From Alphaproteobacteria bacterium (GTDB lineage: Bacteria > Pseudomonadota > Alphaproteobacteria > UBA9655): 64,000 nt of DNA. Positions 17,814 through 27,286 of this stretch are shown one piece after another; the first letter of the stretch is position 1; every line of letters starts with the position of its first letter. The position numbers were made by a program, and so were the translations under genes. The stretch lies in the NCBI GenBank assembly GCA_013815465.1, contig JACDGE010000001.1, positions 1 to 64,000 of the forward strand, given 5' to 3'. Under the pieces are notes generated by a model. That model had not been told where the DNA came from. It did no database searches and was given only the letters and a program-made list of their open reading frames with translations.

Positions 17814-20800
17814 TTACAGCTCCTCCAAATTAAGAAGTCCCACATTCCCACCACTCGCCGTAATGTTATAACTAAACGTCCGTTCAACGGCAAACCGAGG
17901 AAGATAATAGGGGCCTCCCGCCTTCGGGCCCGAACCCGATAATCCTTCTCCTCCGAAGGGTTGAACACCGACAACAGCCCCGATCATATTACGGTTGATA
18001 TAAAGATTTCCGACACGCGCCATGGAACGAACATGTCGTATAGTGGATTCAATACGACTTTCCAAGCCCAGGGTCAGCCCATAGCCAGACTGATTGATCG
18101 TTTGAACAACCTTCCCTAAATCTTTAGCCTTAAAACGGGCCACATGAAGAACCGGTCCAAAAACCTCCCGCTTTACATCCTCCATTCCCCTCACTTCAAT
18201 AATCGTTGGGGCCACGAAGGTTCCCTTCAAATCGTGAAGATTCGTTCGACTGAGCACAGTATGCTCGGCCACATAGGCTTCAATTTCATCGCACGCCGTC
18301 CTATCAATCACCGGCCCCACATCCGTTGAAAGCTGGGCGGGATCCCCTATATTTAAAGCTTCCATAGCCTCACGTAACATTCCCAGAGCTGATTCATAAA
18401 TATCTTCTTGTAGAAAAAGGACGCGTAAGGCAGAACATCTCTGCCCTGCGCTTTGAAAGGCTGAGGTCATTACATCATCCACTACTTGCTCTATCAGAGC
18501 AGAAGAATCCACAATCATGGCGTTCACTCCTCCTGTCTCTGCAATAAAGGGCACAAGGGGACCTCCTCGCTCTGCCAAGATCTTCTGAATGTCTTTTGCT
18601 GCTGTGGTGGAGCCTGTAAAGACAACCCCGCTCACCCGTTGATCTGAGAGAAGAGGTGTTCCCAGAACACGGGAGGAACCGGGTAAGAGGTGTAGAATAT
18701 GCTGAGGGACACCCGCTTCATGAAGGACTTGAATCACATGAAATCCTATAAGGGGTGTAAGCGATGCTGGCTTGGCAATCACCGCATTACCGGCTGCCAA
18801 AGCTGCCACCACCTGCCCTGTAAAAATGGCCAGTGGAAAATTCCAGGGACTGATGCAGGCAAAAACACCCCGTCCCCTTAAAACCAATTCATTTCTCTCA
18901 CCTGTAGGGCCTTGCAAGCTTTGAGGCGTTGCAAAGTTTTTAAGGGCTTCGGCTGCATAATACCGACAAAAATCGGTCGCCTCTCGTAATTCAGCGACCG
19001 CATCGGACAGCGTTTTTTTGCCTTCTTTTATAAGAAGGCCCAAAAAAATCCCTCTCTTCTCTTCCATAATATCAGCTGCTCGCCTCAGGATATCAGCTCG
19101 TTTTTCTGCACCCATGAGGTCCCAAGATTCCCATTGGCTTGATGCGTCTTTTAACGTTTTCTCTAAGTCTTTAAGGGTTGCGTCTTTTATGGAACCATAA
19201 GTGACTACCGCCGGGTCGTCTTTGCGAGCGGCACGAAGCAATTCAGTTTTTTTATCGCCCTGGATTGCTTCGTCCTCTTCGAGGGCTCGCAATGAAGCTA
19301 AGCTTTTTTCCATATCCTGATGAAGTTCTTGAACCACTTGACGATCACTCAGATCATACCCCCGAGAATTTTTGCGCTCATTTCCATATATATTCACGGG
19401 CAAGGGAATGAGGGGATGACCCCCTCGAACATAGGATTCAAAAAAATGCCAAGGATCTCCTATGGCATCCTCTAAAGGACGGGTGGAATCATAAATCTTA
19501 TGAACGAAAGAGGAATTCGCCCCATTTTCTAGCAAGCGTCGTACTAAGTACGGCAGCAAGTCCTTATTTTCTCCCACGGGTGCATACACCCGACAGGAAA
19601 TGGAATGAGTTTCCCGCACTGTTTTATAAAGCTCTTCACCCATACCTTGAAGACGCTGAAACTCCATATTCGAGCCACCTTTGGACATTTCAAGGATAGC
19701 TGCAACCGTATGGGCATTATGAGTTGCAAATTGAGGGTAAAGCGAACCCTTGGCTTTGAGAAGCTTTTGAGCGCAAAGGAGGTAGGAAAGGTCCGTTGCC
19801 GCTTTTCGCGTAAAGACAGGATAGGTCTCATACCCGCCCACTTGGGCAATCTTAATTTCTGTATCCCAGTAAGCCCCCTTCACCAATCGCACCATAAGGG
19901 GCATCTTTGACTTTAGACTCAGCGCATCCACCCATTCAATGACAGCTGGCGCACACTTTTGATAAGCTTGAACCGCAAGGCCTAACCCATCCCAACCTTT
20001 GAGCTCAGAAGAAGTACAAACCGCACTGATAATGTCCAAGGAAAGCTCAAGACGAGCTGATTCTTCCGCATCGATCATGAGCGCAATTCCTGACTGACGA
20101 GCCTCCACACAAAGCTCTATAAGGATAGGTAAAAGCTCCTCCATGACCTGTTGGTGGTGAGCAAAATTATAATGGGGATGAAGGGCGGATAGCTTGATAG
20201 AGATACTATCACTCTCAACGGCAGAGTGTCCCTTATTCTTGTGGGAACCAATTTTTTGAATGGCATGACTATAGGCCTGTTTATAGGCCGCAGCCATGGA
20301 AAATGTCCGCGCCCCTTCCCCCAGCATGTCAAAGGAAATACGGTCTTGAGGAATCTTAAGGCTACGTTTAAGACCCTCTTCAATCGTTTGACCAAGGATA
20401 AATTCCCTGCTCAAAAGACCCATGAAAATCTTAAAAGCACGCAAACTGATGGGATTCGCGAGTCCCGCCCAAGATTGGTTTTGCACATATCCTAAGAAAT
20501 CAAGAGCTCTCTGGGAAAGGCTTGAAAGCCCTCCTTTCTTCAACCCATCTGTATGCCAATTTTGGCCAGAGATCTTATCTTTTAAAAGCAAATTTGCCGT
20601 ATAAGCGTCAGGAATGCGCAAATAAGCTTCTGCAAGGGCCATTAAGGATCGTCCTTGCTCATGGGTTAGAGGGAAGGTTTGCAATAACTTCTGTATATTA
20701 AAGGTTGAAATAGGAATTTTACGGATACTATCGACCCAGGCCTTTGCTTGTTCTCCAATTTCTGAACGATGTTCTTGAAGAAATTCAAGTTCCTGGAGGA

Positions 20801-20882
20801 GGGATTCGATACATTCTTTTTCATCCTGACATTTAAGGTCTTTTAAGGACTGGTATGGGTTTGAGCTGTTTCTTAGAGTCAT
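17814..20882 (-). CDS. putA: Bifunctional proline dehydrogenase / L-glutamate gamma-semialdehyde dehydrogenase
   Basis: PutA of 1022 residues, oxidising proline to glutamate in two steps with FAD and NAD. The N-terminal half is the proline dehydrogenase barrel (for example LMVRLVKGAYWD, ~355). The C-terminal half is an aldehyde dehydrogenase with the general base region FIAETGGVNAM and catalytic Cys in SAGQRCSALR. A GGEGLSGSGPKAGGP motif lies near the end. An N-terminal DNA-binding domain of the ribbon-helix-helix type is absent. The linker between the domains (~525–550) is encoded by an in-frame palindromic repeat (19215–19295). Proline from host protein would feed the TCA cycle. Confidence 0.95.
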   Translation of the reverse strand: MTLRNSSNPYQSLKDLKCQDEKECIESLLQELEFLQEHRSEIGEQAKAWVDSIRKIPISTFNIQKLLQTFPLTHEQGRSLMALAEAYLRIPDAYTANLLLKDKISGQNWHTDGLKKGGLSSLSQRALDFLGYVQNQSWAGLANPISLRAFKIFMGLLSREFILGQTIEEGLKRSLKIPQDRISFDMLGEGARTFSMAAAYKQAYSHAIQKIGSHKNKGHSAVESDSISIKLSALHPHYNFAHHQQVMEELLPILIELCVEARQSGIALMIDAEESARLELSLDIISAVCTSSELKGWDGLGLAVQAYQKCAPAVIEWVDALSLKSKMPLMVRLVKGAYWDTEIKIAQVGGYETYPVFTRKAATDLSYLLCAQKLLKAKGSLYPQFATHNAHTVAAILEMSKGGSNMEFQRLQGMGEELYKTVRETHSISCRVYAPVGENKDLLPYLVRRLLENGANSSFVHKIYDSTRPLEDAIGDPWHFFESYVRGGHPLIPLPVNIYGNERKNSRGYDLSDRQVVQELHQDMEKSLASLRALEEDEAIQGDKKTELLRAARKDDPAVVTYGSIKDATLKDLEKTLKDASSQWESWDLMGAEKRADILRRAADIMEEKRGIFLGLLIKEGKKTLSDAVAELREATDFCRYYAAEALKNFATPQSLQGPTGERNELVLRGRGVFACISPWNFPLAIFTGQVVAALAAGNAVIAKPASLTPLIGFHVIQVLHEAGVPQHILHLLPGSSRVLGTPLLSDQRVSGVVFTGSTTAAKDIQKILAERGGPLVPFIAETGGVNAMIVDSSALIEQVVDDVMTSAFQSAGQRCSALRVLFLQEDIYESALGMLREAMEALNIGDPAQLSTDVGPVIDRTACDEIEAYVAEHTVLSRTNLHDLKGTFVAPTIIEVRGMEDVKREVFGPVLHVARFKAKDLGKVVQTINQSGYGLTLGLESRIESTIRHVRSMARVGNLYINRNMIGAVVGVQPFGGEGLSGSGPKAGGPYYLPRFAVERTFSYNITASGGNVGLLNLEEL
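19215..19295. repeat. Palindromic repeat inserted in frame in putA
   Basis: TTTGCGAGC...GAAGCAATTCAG and CTGGATTGCTTCG...GCTCGCAATGA are inverted arms around a T-rich loop. The element is read through by putA in the linker between its two enzymes. The same family lies between genes at 9116–9201. Rickettsia palindromic elements behave in a similar way. Confidence 0.75.
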
Positions 20883-20951
20883 GTTATAGATCTCATTATT
20901 TTTTCATCCCGGGATTAATCCGGAATCTCTTTTCTAAAACTCACCTTTCCC

Positions 20952-21878
20952 TCACGCACTCCGTCTTGGTGTTAAAACTTTTTGCAAGTTTTCTTCAATA
21001 TGATGGCTCGCTGGAAGACTTGTTTGTGCACCCTTCGTCAAGCACGTCAGTCCACTCGCAACAGAAGCCCGCCTGAGAGCAGAAGGCAAATCCAACCCTT
21101 TTTCGATACTTGCAGCAAGAACGCCTACAAAAGCGTCGCCTGCGGCCGTTGTATCTACGGCCTCAATGTCCATCGCCTTAACCTCCCATCCTCCCTCGGG
21201 AGAGCAAGCAATAGCCCCTTGTTTTCCCAAGGTAACAATACAGGTTATTCCAAAATTAGCAGCAATCCGCCTTGCAACAACAAGGGGAGAAATTACTTCA
21301 AATCTCAAATGAAGCGCAAGATGCGTCGCTTCAATTTGATTCATCACCAATATATCCAGATTTTTTAAAATATCGGGGGGAACATCTTGGGCGGGGGCAA
21401 GGTTTAAGATAATTTTAGCTCCAAATTTCTTAGCCCTACGAATCAAGTTCCAGTTTTCTTGTACGGGTGTTTCCATCTGCAAAAGAAGGGTTGTTTCATT
21501 GGATAAGAGAAAATCAGGAATTTCTTTTTCTTCTGCTTCAAGATTAGCGCCACTCGCCACCGTGATCATATTTTCACCATGTGCATCGACAGAAATGGCC
21601 GCACAACCCGTAGAGCTTTGTTGACTGACCCCCACCCCTGTTAAATCAGTATTTGATTCTCTTAAGGTATTTAAAACGGTTCGACCAAATTCATCATTTC
21701 CTACTTTTCCAAATAGTTTGACCGAGGCACCTGCTCTTGCGGCTGCAACCGCTTGGTTTGCTCCTTTTCCACCTGCTACCATCTGATAGCTTGGACATAA
21801 AACAGTCTCTCCTGGTCGAGGCATTTTTTCAACCTGCATCACCATATCAATATTCAGTGAACCAAAAATAACGATCAT
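20952..21878 (-). CDS. rbsK: Ribokinase (PfkB family)
   Basis: A 308-residue sugar kinase that phosphorylates ribose with ATP. The N-terminal substrate region has GSLNIDMV and GGKGANQAVAAARAG (~37–51), and the catalytic/anion-hole motif DTTAAGDAFVG is near ~245. Both PfkB signatures are intact. No ribose transporter lies nearby, so the substrate may come from nucleoside breakdown. The C-terminal tail is short and basic. Ribokinase is the likeliest of the family's activities, based on the GGKGANQA and DTTAAGD motifs. Confidence 0.9.
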   Translation of the reverse strand: MIVIFGSLNIDMVMQVEKMPRPGETVLCPSYQMVAGGKGANQAVAAARAGASVKLFGKVGNDEFGRTVLNTLRESNTDLTGVGVSQQSSTGCAAISVDAHGENMITVASGANLEAEEKEIPDFLLSNETTLLLQMETPVQENWNLIRRAKKFGAKIILNLAPAQDVPPDILKNLDILVMNQIEATHLALHLRFEVISPLVVARRIAANFGITCIVTLGKQGAIACSPEGGWEVKAMDIEAVDTTAAGDAFVGVLAASIEKGLDLPSALRRASVASGLTCLTKGAQTSLPASHHIEENLQKVLTPRRSA

Positions 21879-22046
21879 AGATATTTTTCTCTCATCGTGG
21901 ATTTTTTCTATTGAGTTAATTTATAAATTAATTAATGCAATCGAGCAAGCTTCTCCCCAGAGGATTTCAACAAGGCAAAAGACCCCCTTTAAGTTTACAG
22001 ATAAGAATGGCATACTTTCCCTCAGAATGCATTTTCAGGAGGGAGT

Positions 22047-22673
22047 ATGCAACGAAAACAAAGAAACTTATTCATTTTGGGAGCGATTAGTTTTGCAGTA
22101 GGGCTTTTCGCAATTTTGGGGGTTATACAAACAAAAGCTTATCTTAAAACAGCTGCAATTTCTCAAGACATCAAAGGACTTCAGACAGGACTTCCAACCA
22201 TTGGGGGGGGTTTTCAGCTCGTCGATAAGGACGGAAAAGTTTGGAAAGATACGGATTTCCGGGGGAAACCTATGCTGGTCTATTTTGGCTATTCTTATTG
22301 CCCAGATATTTGCCCCACAGCTCTTTCCCATCTAACACAAGCGGTGGAAAAATTAGGGGACGGAAAAGTTCAGCCTATTTTTATTACCCTTGATCCCGAA
22401 CGTGATACGCCGGAAAACCTACAGAATTTTGCTCAGAATTTCCATAAGGATTTCCTCATGCTTACGGGCTCTGAAAGCCAAGTCGATCACGTCAAAAAGG
22501 GCTATAAAATCTATGCTGCCCACGTTTCTGAGGACAAAGACGCAGAAATTGATCACTCTTCCCTCATCTACCTCATGGATAAGGAGGGAAACTACCGGGC
22601 CCACTTTAACCATCAGACGCCCTCGGAAGACATTCTGAAGCGGGTGAAATTGCATATAGAAACGGGGGAATGA
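22047..22673 (+). CDS. SCO1/SenC family copper chaperone
   Basis: A 208-residue membrane-anchored thioredoxin-fold protein involved in building the CuA site of cytochrome oxidase. A single N-terminal helix (~9–28) precedes the domain. The Cu-binding CPDIC motif is at ~89–93 and the distal His lies in IDHSSLIYLMD. The ribosome site AGGAGG lies 4 bp before the ATG. No cytochrome oxidase genes are in the window. It converges with dnaQ. Confidence 0.93.
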   Translation: MQRKQRNLFILGAISFAVGLFAILGVIQTKAYLKTAAISQDIKGLQTGLPTIGGGFQLVDKDGKVWKDTDFRGKPMLVYFGYSYCPDICPTALSHLTQAVEKLGDGKVQPIFITLDPERDTPENLQNFAQNFHKDFLMLTGSESQVDHVKKGYKIYAAHVSEDKDAEIDHSSLIYLMDKEGNYRAHFNHQTPSEDILKRVKLHIETGE

Positions 22674-22939
22674 GAAAGGAGCGTCCAAGTATTTGACAAA
22701 ATTGGAATTACCTCAAGGATCTTTCTTAAACCAAAAAAATCCCATATAATAGGGTGATTTAGAGAACTTAATTATTAAAACGACAAATATTCGCAATAGG
22801 TCCTTTAAGGATGAAAATGAATAACTCTGTCAATTGGAGGCATCATCATCCAATGGATGAGGACGGAGTGAATTCTCAAAAAATTTTCGGTTTTTTGGTG
22901 TGAATTCCTTTTTCAAAAAATCTCTGTTGGGGGGAAAAT

Positions 22940-23623
22940 TCACCCCACCCACAGAGGATCTTTTAGCTTCCCCAGTAGAGATAGATGCAGATCCCGTTCT
23001 TCTTGGGTTGGCTGATGATTTCTCACCGGCCTAGAAATCTGACGCTCAGCCGAATCTACACTCAAATTTTCCTCATCTCTTGAAGAAAAAGCAAGGGATA
23101 GTCCGGGTTGTTTACCCCCGATAAGTTCCAAATAGACGGAAGCAAGGAGTTCTGCATCCAGAAGCGCCCCGTGCTTGTCTCGTGCCTTATTATCCACACC
23201 AAACTTTTTGCATAAAGCATCGAGACTTGCGGGCGATCCAGGAAACTTTTTACGAGCCATCACCAATGTGTCAATGGCGCGGGAGAAAGGTATTTCCGGC
23301 CACTCATGACTTTTTAATTCCGCATTGAGAAACTTCATATCAAATTTAGCATTGTGAATCACAAGGGGAGAATCTTCAATAAAATCTAAAAAAAGATGAG
23401 CCACGTCCTTAAAGAGGGAGTGGTCTTTCAAAAAATCATAGGAGAGACCATGCACATTATAAGCTTCCTCGGGGACAGCACGCTCTGGATTGATATAGGC
23501 ATGAAAAATGCGGCCAGTTGGGACATAGTTAATCAGTTCAACACACCCAATTTCGACCAACCGATGGCCTTGGCTTGGTTCAAATCCTGTCGTTTCTGTG
23601 TCTAAAACAATTTCTCGACTCAT
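22940..23623 (-). CDS. dnaQ: DNA polymerase III epsilon subunit (proofreading exonuclease)
   Basis: A 227-residue DEDDh exonuclease. ExoI is LDTETTGFE (~7–15), ExoII is HNAKFDMKFLN and ExoIII is HGALLDAELLA (~150). The Pro/Glu-rich end (~195–227) would carry the segment that binds the alpha subunit. Its start is set by AAGGAGG 4 bp before ATG 23623, inside the end of coaE, so the two are coupled in an order (coaE–dnaQ) that is typical next to alphaproteobacterial origins. Confidence 0.95.
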   Translation of the reverse strand: MSREIVLDTETTGFEPSQGHRLVEIGCVELINYVPTGRIFHAYINPERAVPEEAYNVHGLSYDFLKDHSLFKDVAHLFLDFIEDSPLVIHNAKFDMKFLNAELKSHEWPEIPFSRAIDTLVMARKKFPGSPASLDALCKKFGVDNKARDKHGALLDAELLASVYLELIGGKQPGLSLAFSSRDEENLSVDSAERQISRPVRNHQPTQEERDLHLSLLGKLKDPLWVG

Positions 23624-24263
23624 GCGGCCTCCTTGTTAAATTTTTAGGCCATTTTCCCTGCCATTTGGGGAAGGGCAGCTGAGAAAGGGAAAAAATGATC
23701 TTTTGAACCATTTTTAATGCATAGCCCTTATCCCGTCCAGTATAAAGAATAAAATCTGCTTTCTTTCTTCGTTCACTATCTTTCATCTGCAAGTTTTCTA
23801 AGGTCAGGTACTTTTTAGGCGTCATCCCCTTCCTCTCCATCACGCGTTGTTTGCGCAGAGCAGAAGAAGAAGAAACAAGAATCACACAATCGCAGTAAAC
23901 ATCAAGATCCACTTCAAAAAGAAGCGGAACATCAAGAACGACGAAACGCTCCCTCCTATATTGATTTTTTTCTAGAAATTTTCTTTGATTCTCCACAAGT
24001 TTGGGATAGAGGAGCCCTTCTAATCGATGCAAATCATCAAATGAGGAAAGAACTTTTTCTCCTAACAAAAGTCTGTCTATTTTTCCGTGGGCAAAGACGT
24101 CGGGCCATAAAGCCTTAACCTGTTGTTGGACGTCTGGATCATTTTCAAAAAGAAAATGGATGTAAGTATCCGAACAATGGACGGGAATTCCTAAGCGATG
24201 AAAATAAGCAGCAACCCTTGATTTTCCAGCTCCTATGGCCCCCGTTAATCCAATTATCCACAC
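23580..24263 (-). CDS. coaE: Dephospho-CoA kinase
   Basis: The last enzyme of coenzyme A synthesis, 227 residues. I chose GTG at 24263 because AAGGAGG lies 5 bp before it and the P-loop region then starts the protein (MWIIGLTGAIGAGKS); an upstream ATG (24308) lies within the origin. The P-loop GAIGAGKS, the dephospho-CoA domain (HCSDTYIHFLF) and VLDVPLLFE are intact. It overlaps dnaQ by 44 bp, and its last ~15 residues are encoded in that overlap. Its first codons overlap a DnaA box (24254–24262). Confidence 0.93.
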   Translation of the reverse strand: MWIIGLTGAIGAGKSRVAAYFHRLGIPVHCSDTYIHFLFENDPDVQQQVKALWPDVFAHGKIDRLLLGEKVLSSFDDLHRLEGLLYPKLVENQRKFLEKNQYRRERFVVLDVPLLFEVDLDVYCDCVILVSSSSALRKQRVMERKGMTPKKYLTLENLQMKDSERRKKADFILYTGRDKGYALKMVQKIIFSLSQLPFPKWQGKWPKNLTRRPHESRNCFRHRNDRI

Positions 24264-24656
24264 AAAATCCTCCTTTGGTTGTATAATCTGCTCATAACCT
24301 GTGGACAATTTGGGGAGAACTTTTCAAACGAGCCCCATCTGTGGATAAAGAGAAGTTGTAAAGAAAACCGTCCCGCCCTCCCTTTTTTATTAACAGCAGG
24401 GGTAGAAGAGGAGTTTCTTTTTTTTATCTCCATCTTATCCTCCTTTATATCCCCAAATTGAAAGAGCACAACCCATTTAGAAGTGATAATTTTAAAGAGT
24501 TTTCCATAAAAATGATATCTTTTAAAAAGAGAGCTTATCCATCATACTCTCGCTGTGGATAATACGGGGATAAAAAATGATCCCCACAACTCACTGGATA
24601 CACTACTACTACAATCTTTAATATATTATTAAGATAGAAGAAGGACAGAGACGGAC
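24254..24656. other. Probable chromosomal origin of replication (oriC)
   Basis: A ~400-bp region between divergent coaE and hemE. Perfect DnaA boxes (TTATCCACA) lie at 24254–24262 (+), 24340–24348 (−) and 24554–24562 (−). A near match, TTGTCCACA, is at 24300–24308 (−). An AT-rich stretch, 24612–24634, just before hemE could be the unwinding element and contains TTAA-N7-TTAA (24618–24632), the exact CtrA full site. Origins next to hemE are known in Caulobacter and Rickettsia. Genes on both sides run mostly away from here. The call is strong on position and boxes, untested by skew. Confidence 0.85.
24618..24632. promoter_or_regulatory. CtrA-type binding site in oriC
   Basis: TTAA, seven bases (TATATTA), TTAA. 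This is the full consensus through which CtrA represses the Caulobacter origin and regulates hemE transcription. One exact copy was seen here, in AT-rich DNA where chance matches are easier. Confidence 0.55.
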
Positions 24657-25682
24657 ATGTCAAAAATGTGGGAACTTTTTCAGGGGAATTCTCTCTCAAG
24701 TCCTCCTCTTTGGTTTATGCGGCAAGCGGGACGATATTTACCAGAGTATAGGAAAATTAGAGAAACATGCCCAACTTTTTTAGAGCTGTGCTACACGCCA
24801 GAGCTTGCTACACGCGTGACCCTTCAACCCATCGAGAGATTCGATTTTGATGCCGCTATTATTTTTTCTGATATTCTTGTCATTCCCCAGGGGTTAGGAC
24901 AACACCTTTCTTTTGAGTCAGGTAAAGGCCCTCAATTAGAACCTCTTAACCTTTCGTTTTTTCAAACAAAACTCTCCTTTGCAGGATTTTTGAGTCAAAT
25001 GGCGCCTGTCTACGAAGCGATTCGTTTGACGCGCGCTCAACTCTCTCCCTCAAAAGCTCTTATTGGTTTTTCAGGCGCGCCCTGGACGCTCGCTTTGTAC
25101 ATGCTCGAAGGGGAAGGGAGCAGGGACTTTGCAAAGGCAAAGCAGATAGCTTTTCAGAATGAGAAACTGTTTTCTTCTTTTCTAGACTTTCTTGTCTCAG
25201 CTATCTCTTTGCATCTTATTGAACAAATAAAGGCAGGAGCTTCTGCCCTTCAAATCTTTGATTCTTGGGCCGGCCTCTGCCCTTCCTCCCACTTTCAGAA
25301 ATGGATTATAGAGCCCACCCGGAGGATTGTATCCTCCGTGAGAGACGTTTTTCCTGAAATTCCTCTCATCGGCTTTCCTAAGGGGTGTGGCGCAAACCTT
25401 ATCGATTATAGTTCCCATTGTGACTTTTCAGGGATAAGTTTGGATAGCAGCACTCCCCTTTCATGGGCTGTAAAAAATCTCTCTTCCGATTTAATCCTTC
25501 AAGGAAATCTGGATCCCCTGTTGCTCTGTGCAGGCGGGGAACCCCTAAAAAATGCCATTATATCCATTCATCAGCACATGAACGGAAGACCCTATATCTT
25601 TAATCTGGGCCACGGTATTGTCCCCCAAACCCCCATCAAAAATGTGGAAGACTGTATAAAATGGGTTCGGGAGTTGAGATGA
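24657..25682 (+). CDS. hemE: Uroporphyrinogen decarboxylase
   Basis: A 341-residue enzyme that turns uroporphyrinogen III into coproporphyrinogen III in haem synthesis. The N-terminal signature PLWFMRQAGRYLPEYR (~18–33) and the second signature with GFSGAPWTLALYMLEG (~138–153) are intact, and so is the NLGHGI near the C-terminus. It starts the hem operon immediately after the probable origin, and its TGA overlaps the ATG of hemH (ATGA). Confidence 0.97.
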   Translation: MSKMWELFQGNSLSSPPLWFMRQAGRYLPEYRKIRETCPTFLELCYTPELATRVTLQPIERFDFDAAIIFSDILVIPQGLGQHLSFESGKGPQLEPLNLSFFQTKLSFAGFLSQMAPVYEAIRLTRAQLSPSKALIGFSGAPWTLALYMLEGEGSRDFAKAKQIAFQNEKLFSSFLDFLVSAISLHLIEQIKAGASALQIFDSWAGLCPSSHFQKWIIEPTRRIVSSVRDVFPEIPLIGFPKGCGANLIDYSSHCDFSGISLDSSTPLSWAVKNLSSDLILQGNLDPLLLCAGGEPLKNAIISIHQHMNGRPYIFNLGHGIVPQTPIKNVEDCIKWVRELR

Positions 25683-26650
25683 ATCACAAAAAAACCGCCG
25701 TTGTCCTATTCAATTTGGGGGGGCCCTCAACTCCGGAGGAAATAAAACCCTTCCTTTTAAGTCTTTTTTCAGATCCCGCCATCATAACCCTCCCTCAACC
25801 CTTTCGATCCCTTTTGGCCTCGTTTATTACCAACAGGCGGTTGAAAGAAGCGCAGCACATTTATGCGCAATTGGGAGGAGGCTCGCCGTTATTGAAAAAC
25901 ACCAAGGCCCAAGCCACAGCTTTAGAAACGGAACTCGGCAGTCAATACAAGGTTTTCGTTGCCATGCGCCATGCCGCTCCCTTTATCGAAAGTGCTTTCC
26001 GCGATGTGCAGGGTTATGGTCCGGACGAAGTCGTGCTGTTGCCCCTCTATCCTCAATACTCCACAACGACCACAGAATCGTCGTGGAGGGAGTGGAAGAG
26101 GGTATCCATGGAATGGTCTACCCCCACTCGTTTTATAAGCTCCTATCCCACTCAAAATGGGTTTTTAGAGGCCATCAAAGAGCTGACTCTTCCGCTCTAT
26201 CGAAACGCAAACACGCATGGGATCCCTCGGGTGTTGTTGACAGCTCATAGTCTTCCTGAAAAAACGATCAAAAAGGGTGATCCTTATCAGCAGCATGTCG
26301 AAGAATCAGCTCAAGAACTTATTTTAAAGCTTGGCATTGCATCAATTGATGCTGTTCTCTGTTACCAAAGCCGAGTCGGGCCTTTAAAGTGGATTGGCCC
26401 CACTACTGAAAACGAAATCATAAAGGCATCCCAAGAAAACCGCCCCCTTGTGATTGTCCCCCTTTCTTTTGTATCTGAACATTCTGAAACCCTTGTCGAA
26501 CTTGACATCACCTACAAAAAACTTGCATTAGATTATGGTTGCCCCGCTTATTATCGTGTCCCGACAGTTCAAACCCATCCCCTGTTTATTCAAGGGCTTG
26601 GGGATGTGGTGCGTGGGGGAGTTTTGTTAGAGAAGAGTTTATGCAAGTAA
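25679..26650 (+). CDS. hemH: Ferrochelatase
   Basis: Inserts Fe2+ into protoporphyrin IX; 323 residues. I chose ATG at 25679, which overlaps the hemE stop as ATGA and gives the classical start NHKKTAVVLFNLGGP; the longer start at 25661 lies inside hemE. Metal-site regions include LLTAHSLPEKTI (His near ~185) and SFVSEHSETLVELD (~263–276). It is the second gene of the hem operon. Confidence 0.97.
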   Translation: MNHKKTAVVLFNLGGPSTPEEIKPFLLSLFSDPAIITLPQPFRSLLASFITNRRLKEAQHIYAQLGGGSPLLKNTKAQATALETELGSQYKVFVAMRHAAPFIESAFRDVQGYGPDEVVLLPLYPQYSTTTTESSWREWKRVSMEWSTPTRFISSYPTQNGFLEAIKELTLPLYRNANTHGIPRVLLTAHSLPEKTIKKGDPYQQHVEESAQELILKLGIASIDAVLCYQSRVGPLKWIGPTTENEIIKASQENRPLVIVPLSFVSEHSETLVELDITYKKLALDYGCPAYYRVPTVQTHPLFIQGLGDVVRGGVLLEKSLCK

Positions 26651-26669
26651 TATATGCCAACCCTCTAGC

Positions 26670-26812
26670 GTCATCCCGGAATTTAGAAAATTTTACCCTT
26701 TGCGTAAGCGGAGGGTTAGATTTTCTTAATGTCCGGGAACCAGGATTGTTTGAGTTAATCGTTTCCTGGGTTCCCGAGTTCCCCACTTTCGTGAGGACGG
26801 GAATGACGCCCG
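26670..26812. repeat. REP-like composite element between hemH and hemJ
   Basis: The left end GCGTCATCCCGGAATTTAG and the right end TGGGTTCCCGAG...GACGGGAATGACGCCC lie in opposite sense around ~100 bp. It splits the hem operon without breaking a gene. Confidence 0.6.
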
Positions 26813-26845
26813 TGGATTGTGTATTGTCTTCTAAGGAAAAATAAA

Positions 26846-27286
26846 ATGCTTTATGACTACTACCTCACCTTTAAATCTCTTCACATCCTCGCGATGATTG
26901 GGTGGATGGCAGGCCTTCTCTATTTGCCGCGGCTTTTTATTTACCACTTGGAATTTGAGGTAGGGACCAGACCTTATGAAACGTTCTGTACAATGGAGCG
27001 CCGGCTTTTAAAAATTATTATGCTCCCTACCATGATCCTAACCTTTGTTTTTGGGATTATTTTGGCTTTTCAGGTTCACGCCTGGTCTGCACCCTACTTT
27101 CATATGAAACTCACCCTCGTTCTCCTACTCGCTGCTTTTCACGGCTATCTTTCGAGAATTGCTAAAAACTTTTCGAAAGGAATTCTGCCGACGCTTTCAA
27201 AGAAACAACTGATTCTTTTAAACGAGCTTCCCTTTTTGCTCGCAATATTCATTGTATTTCTGGTTGTGTTGAAGCCTTTTGGGTGA
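26846..27286 (+). CDS. hemJ: Protoporphyrinogen oxidase HemJ
   Basis: A 146-residue four-helix membrane protein (helices ~10–30, 55–75, 82–100, 125–145) that oxidises protoporphyrinogen IX in bacteria lacking HemG/HemY. The conserved His and Arg are in the segment SLHILAMIGWMAGLLYLPRL. I chose ATG 26846, which follows AAGGAAAAA; the longer start at 26819 would begin within the preceding repeat's flank. With hemE and hemH it covers three of the last steps of haem synthesis, in the usual alphaproteobacterial order. Confidence 0.92.
   Translation: MLYDYYLTFKSLHILAMIGWMAGLLYLPRLFIYHLEFEVGTRPYETFCTMERRLLKIIMLPTMILTFVFGIILAFQVHAWSAPYFHMKLTLVLLLAAFHGYLSRIAKNFSKGILPTLSKKQLILLNELPFLLAIFIVFLVVLKPFG

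Noticed and set aside
22811-22903. 30-codon ORF after SCO1 (ATG at 22811 or 22817)
   Set aside because: Weak ribosome site, low-complexity HHHP, no conservation to test; a TATAAT at about 22744 lacks a paired -35.
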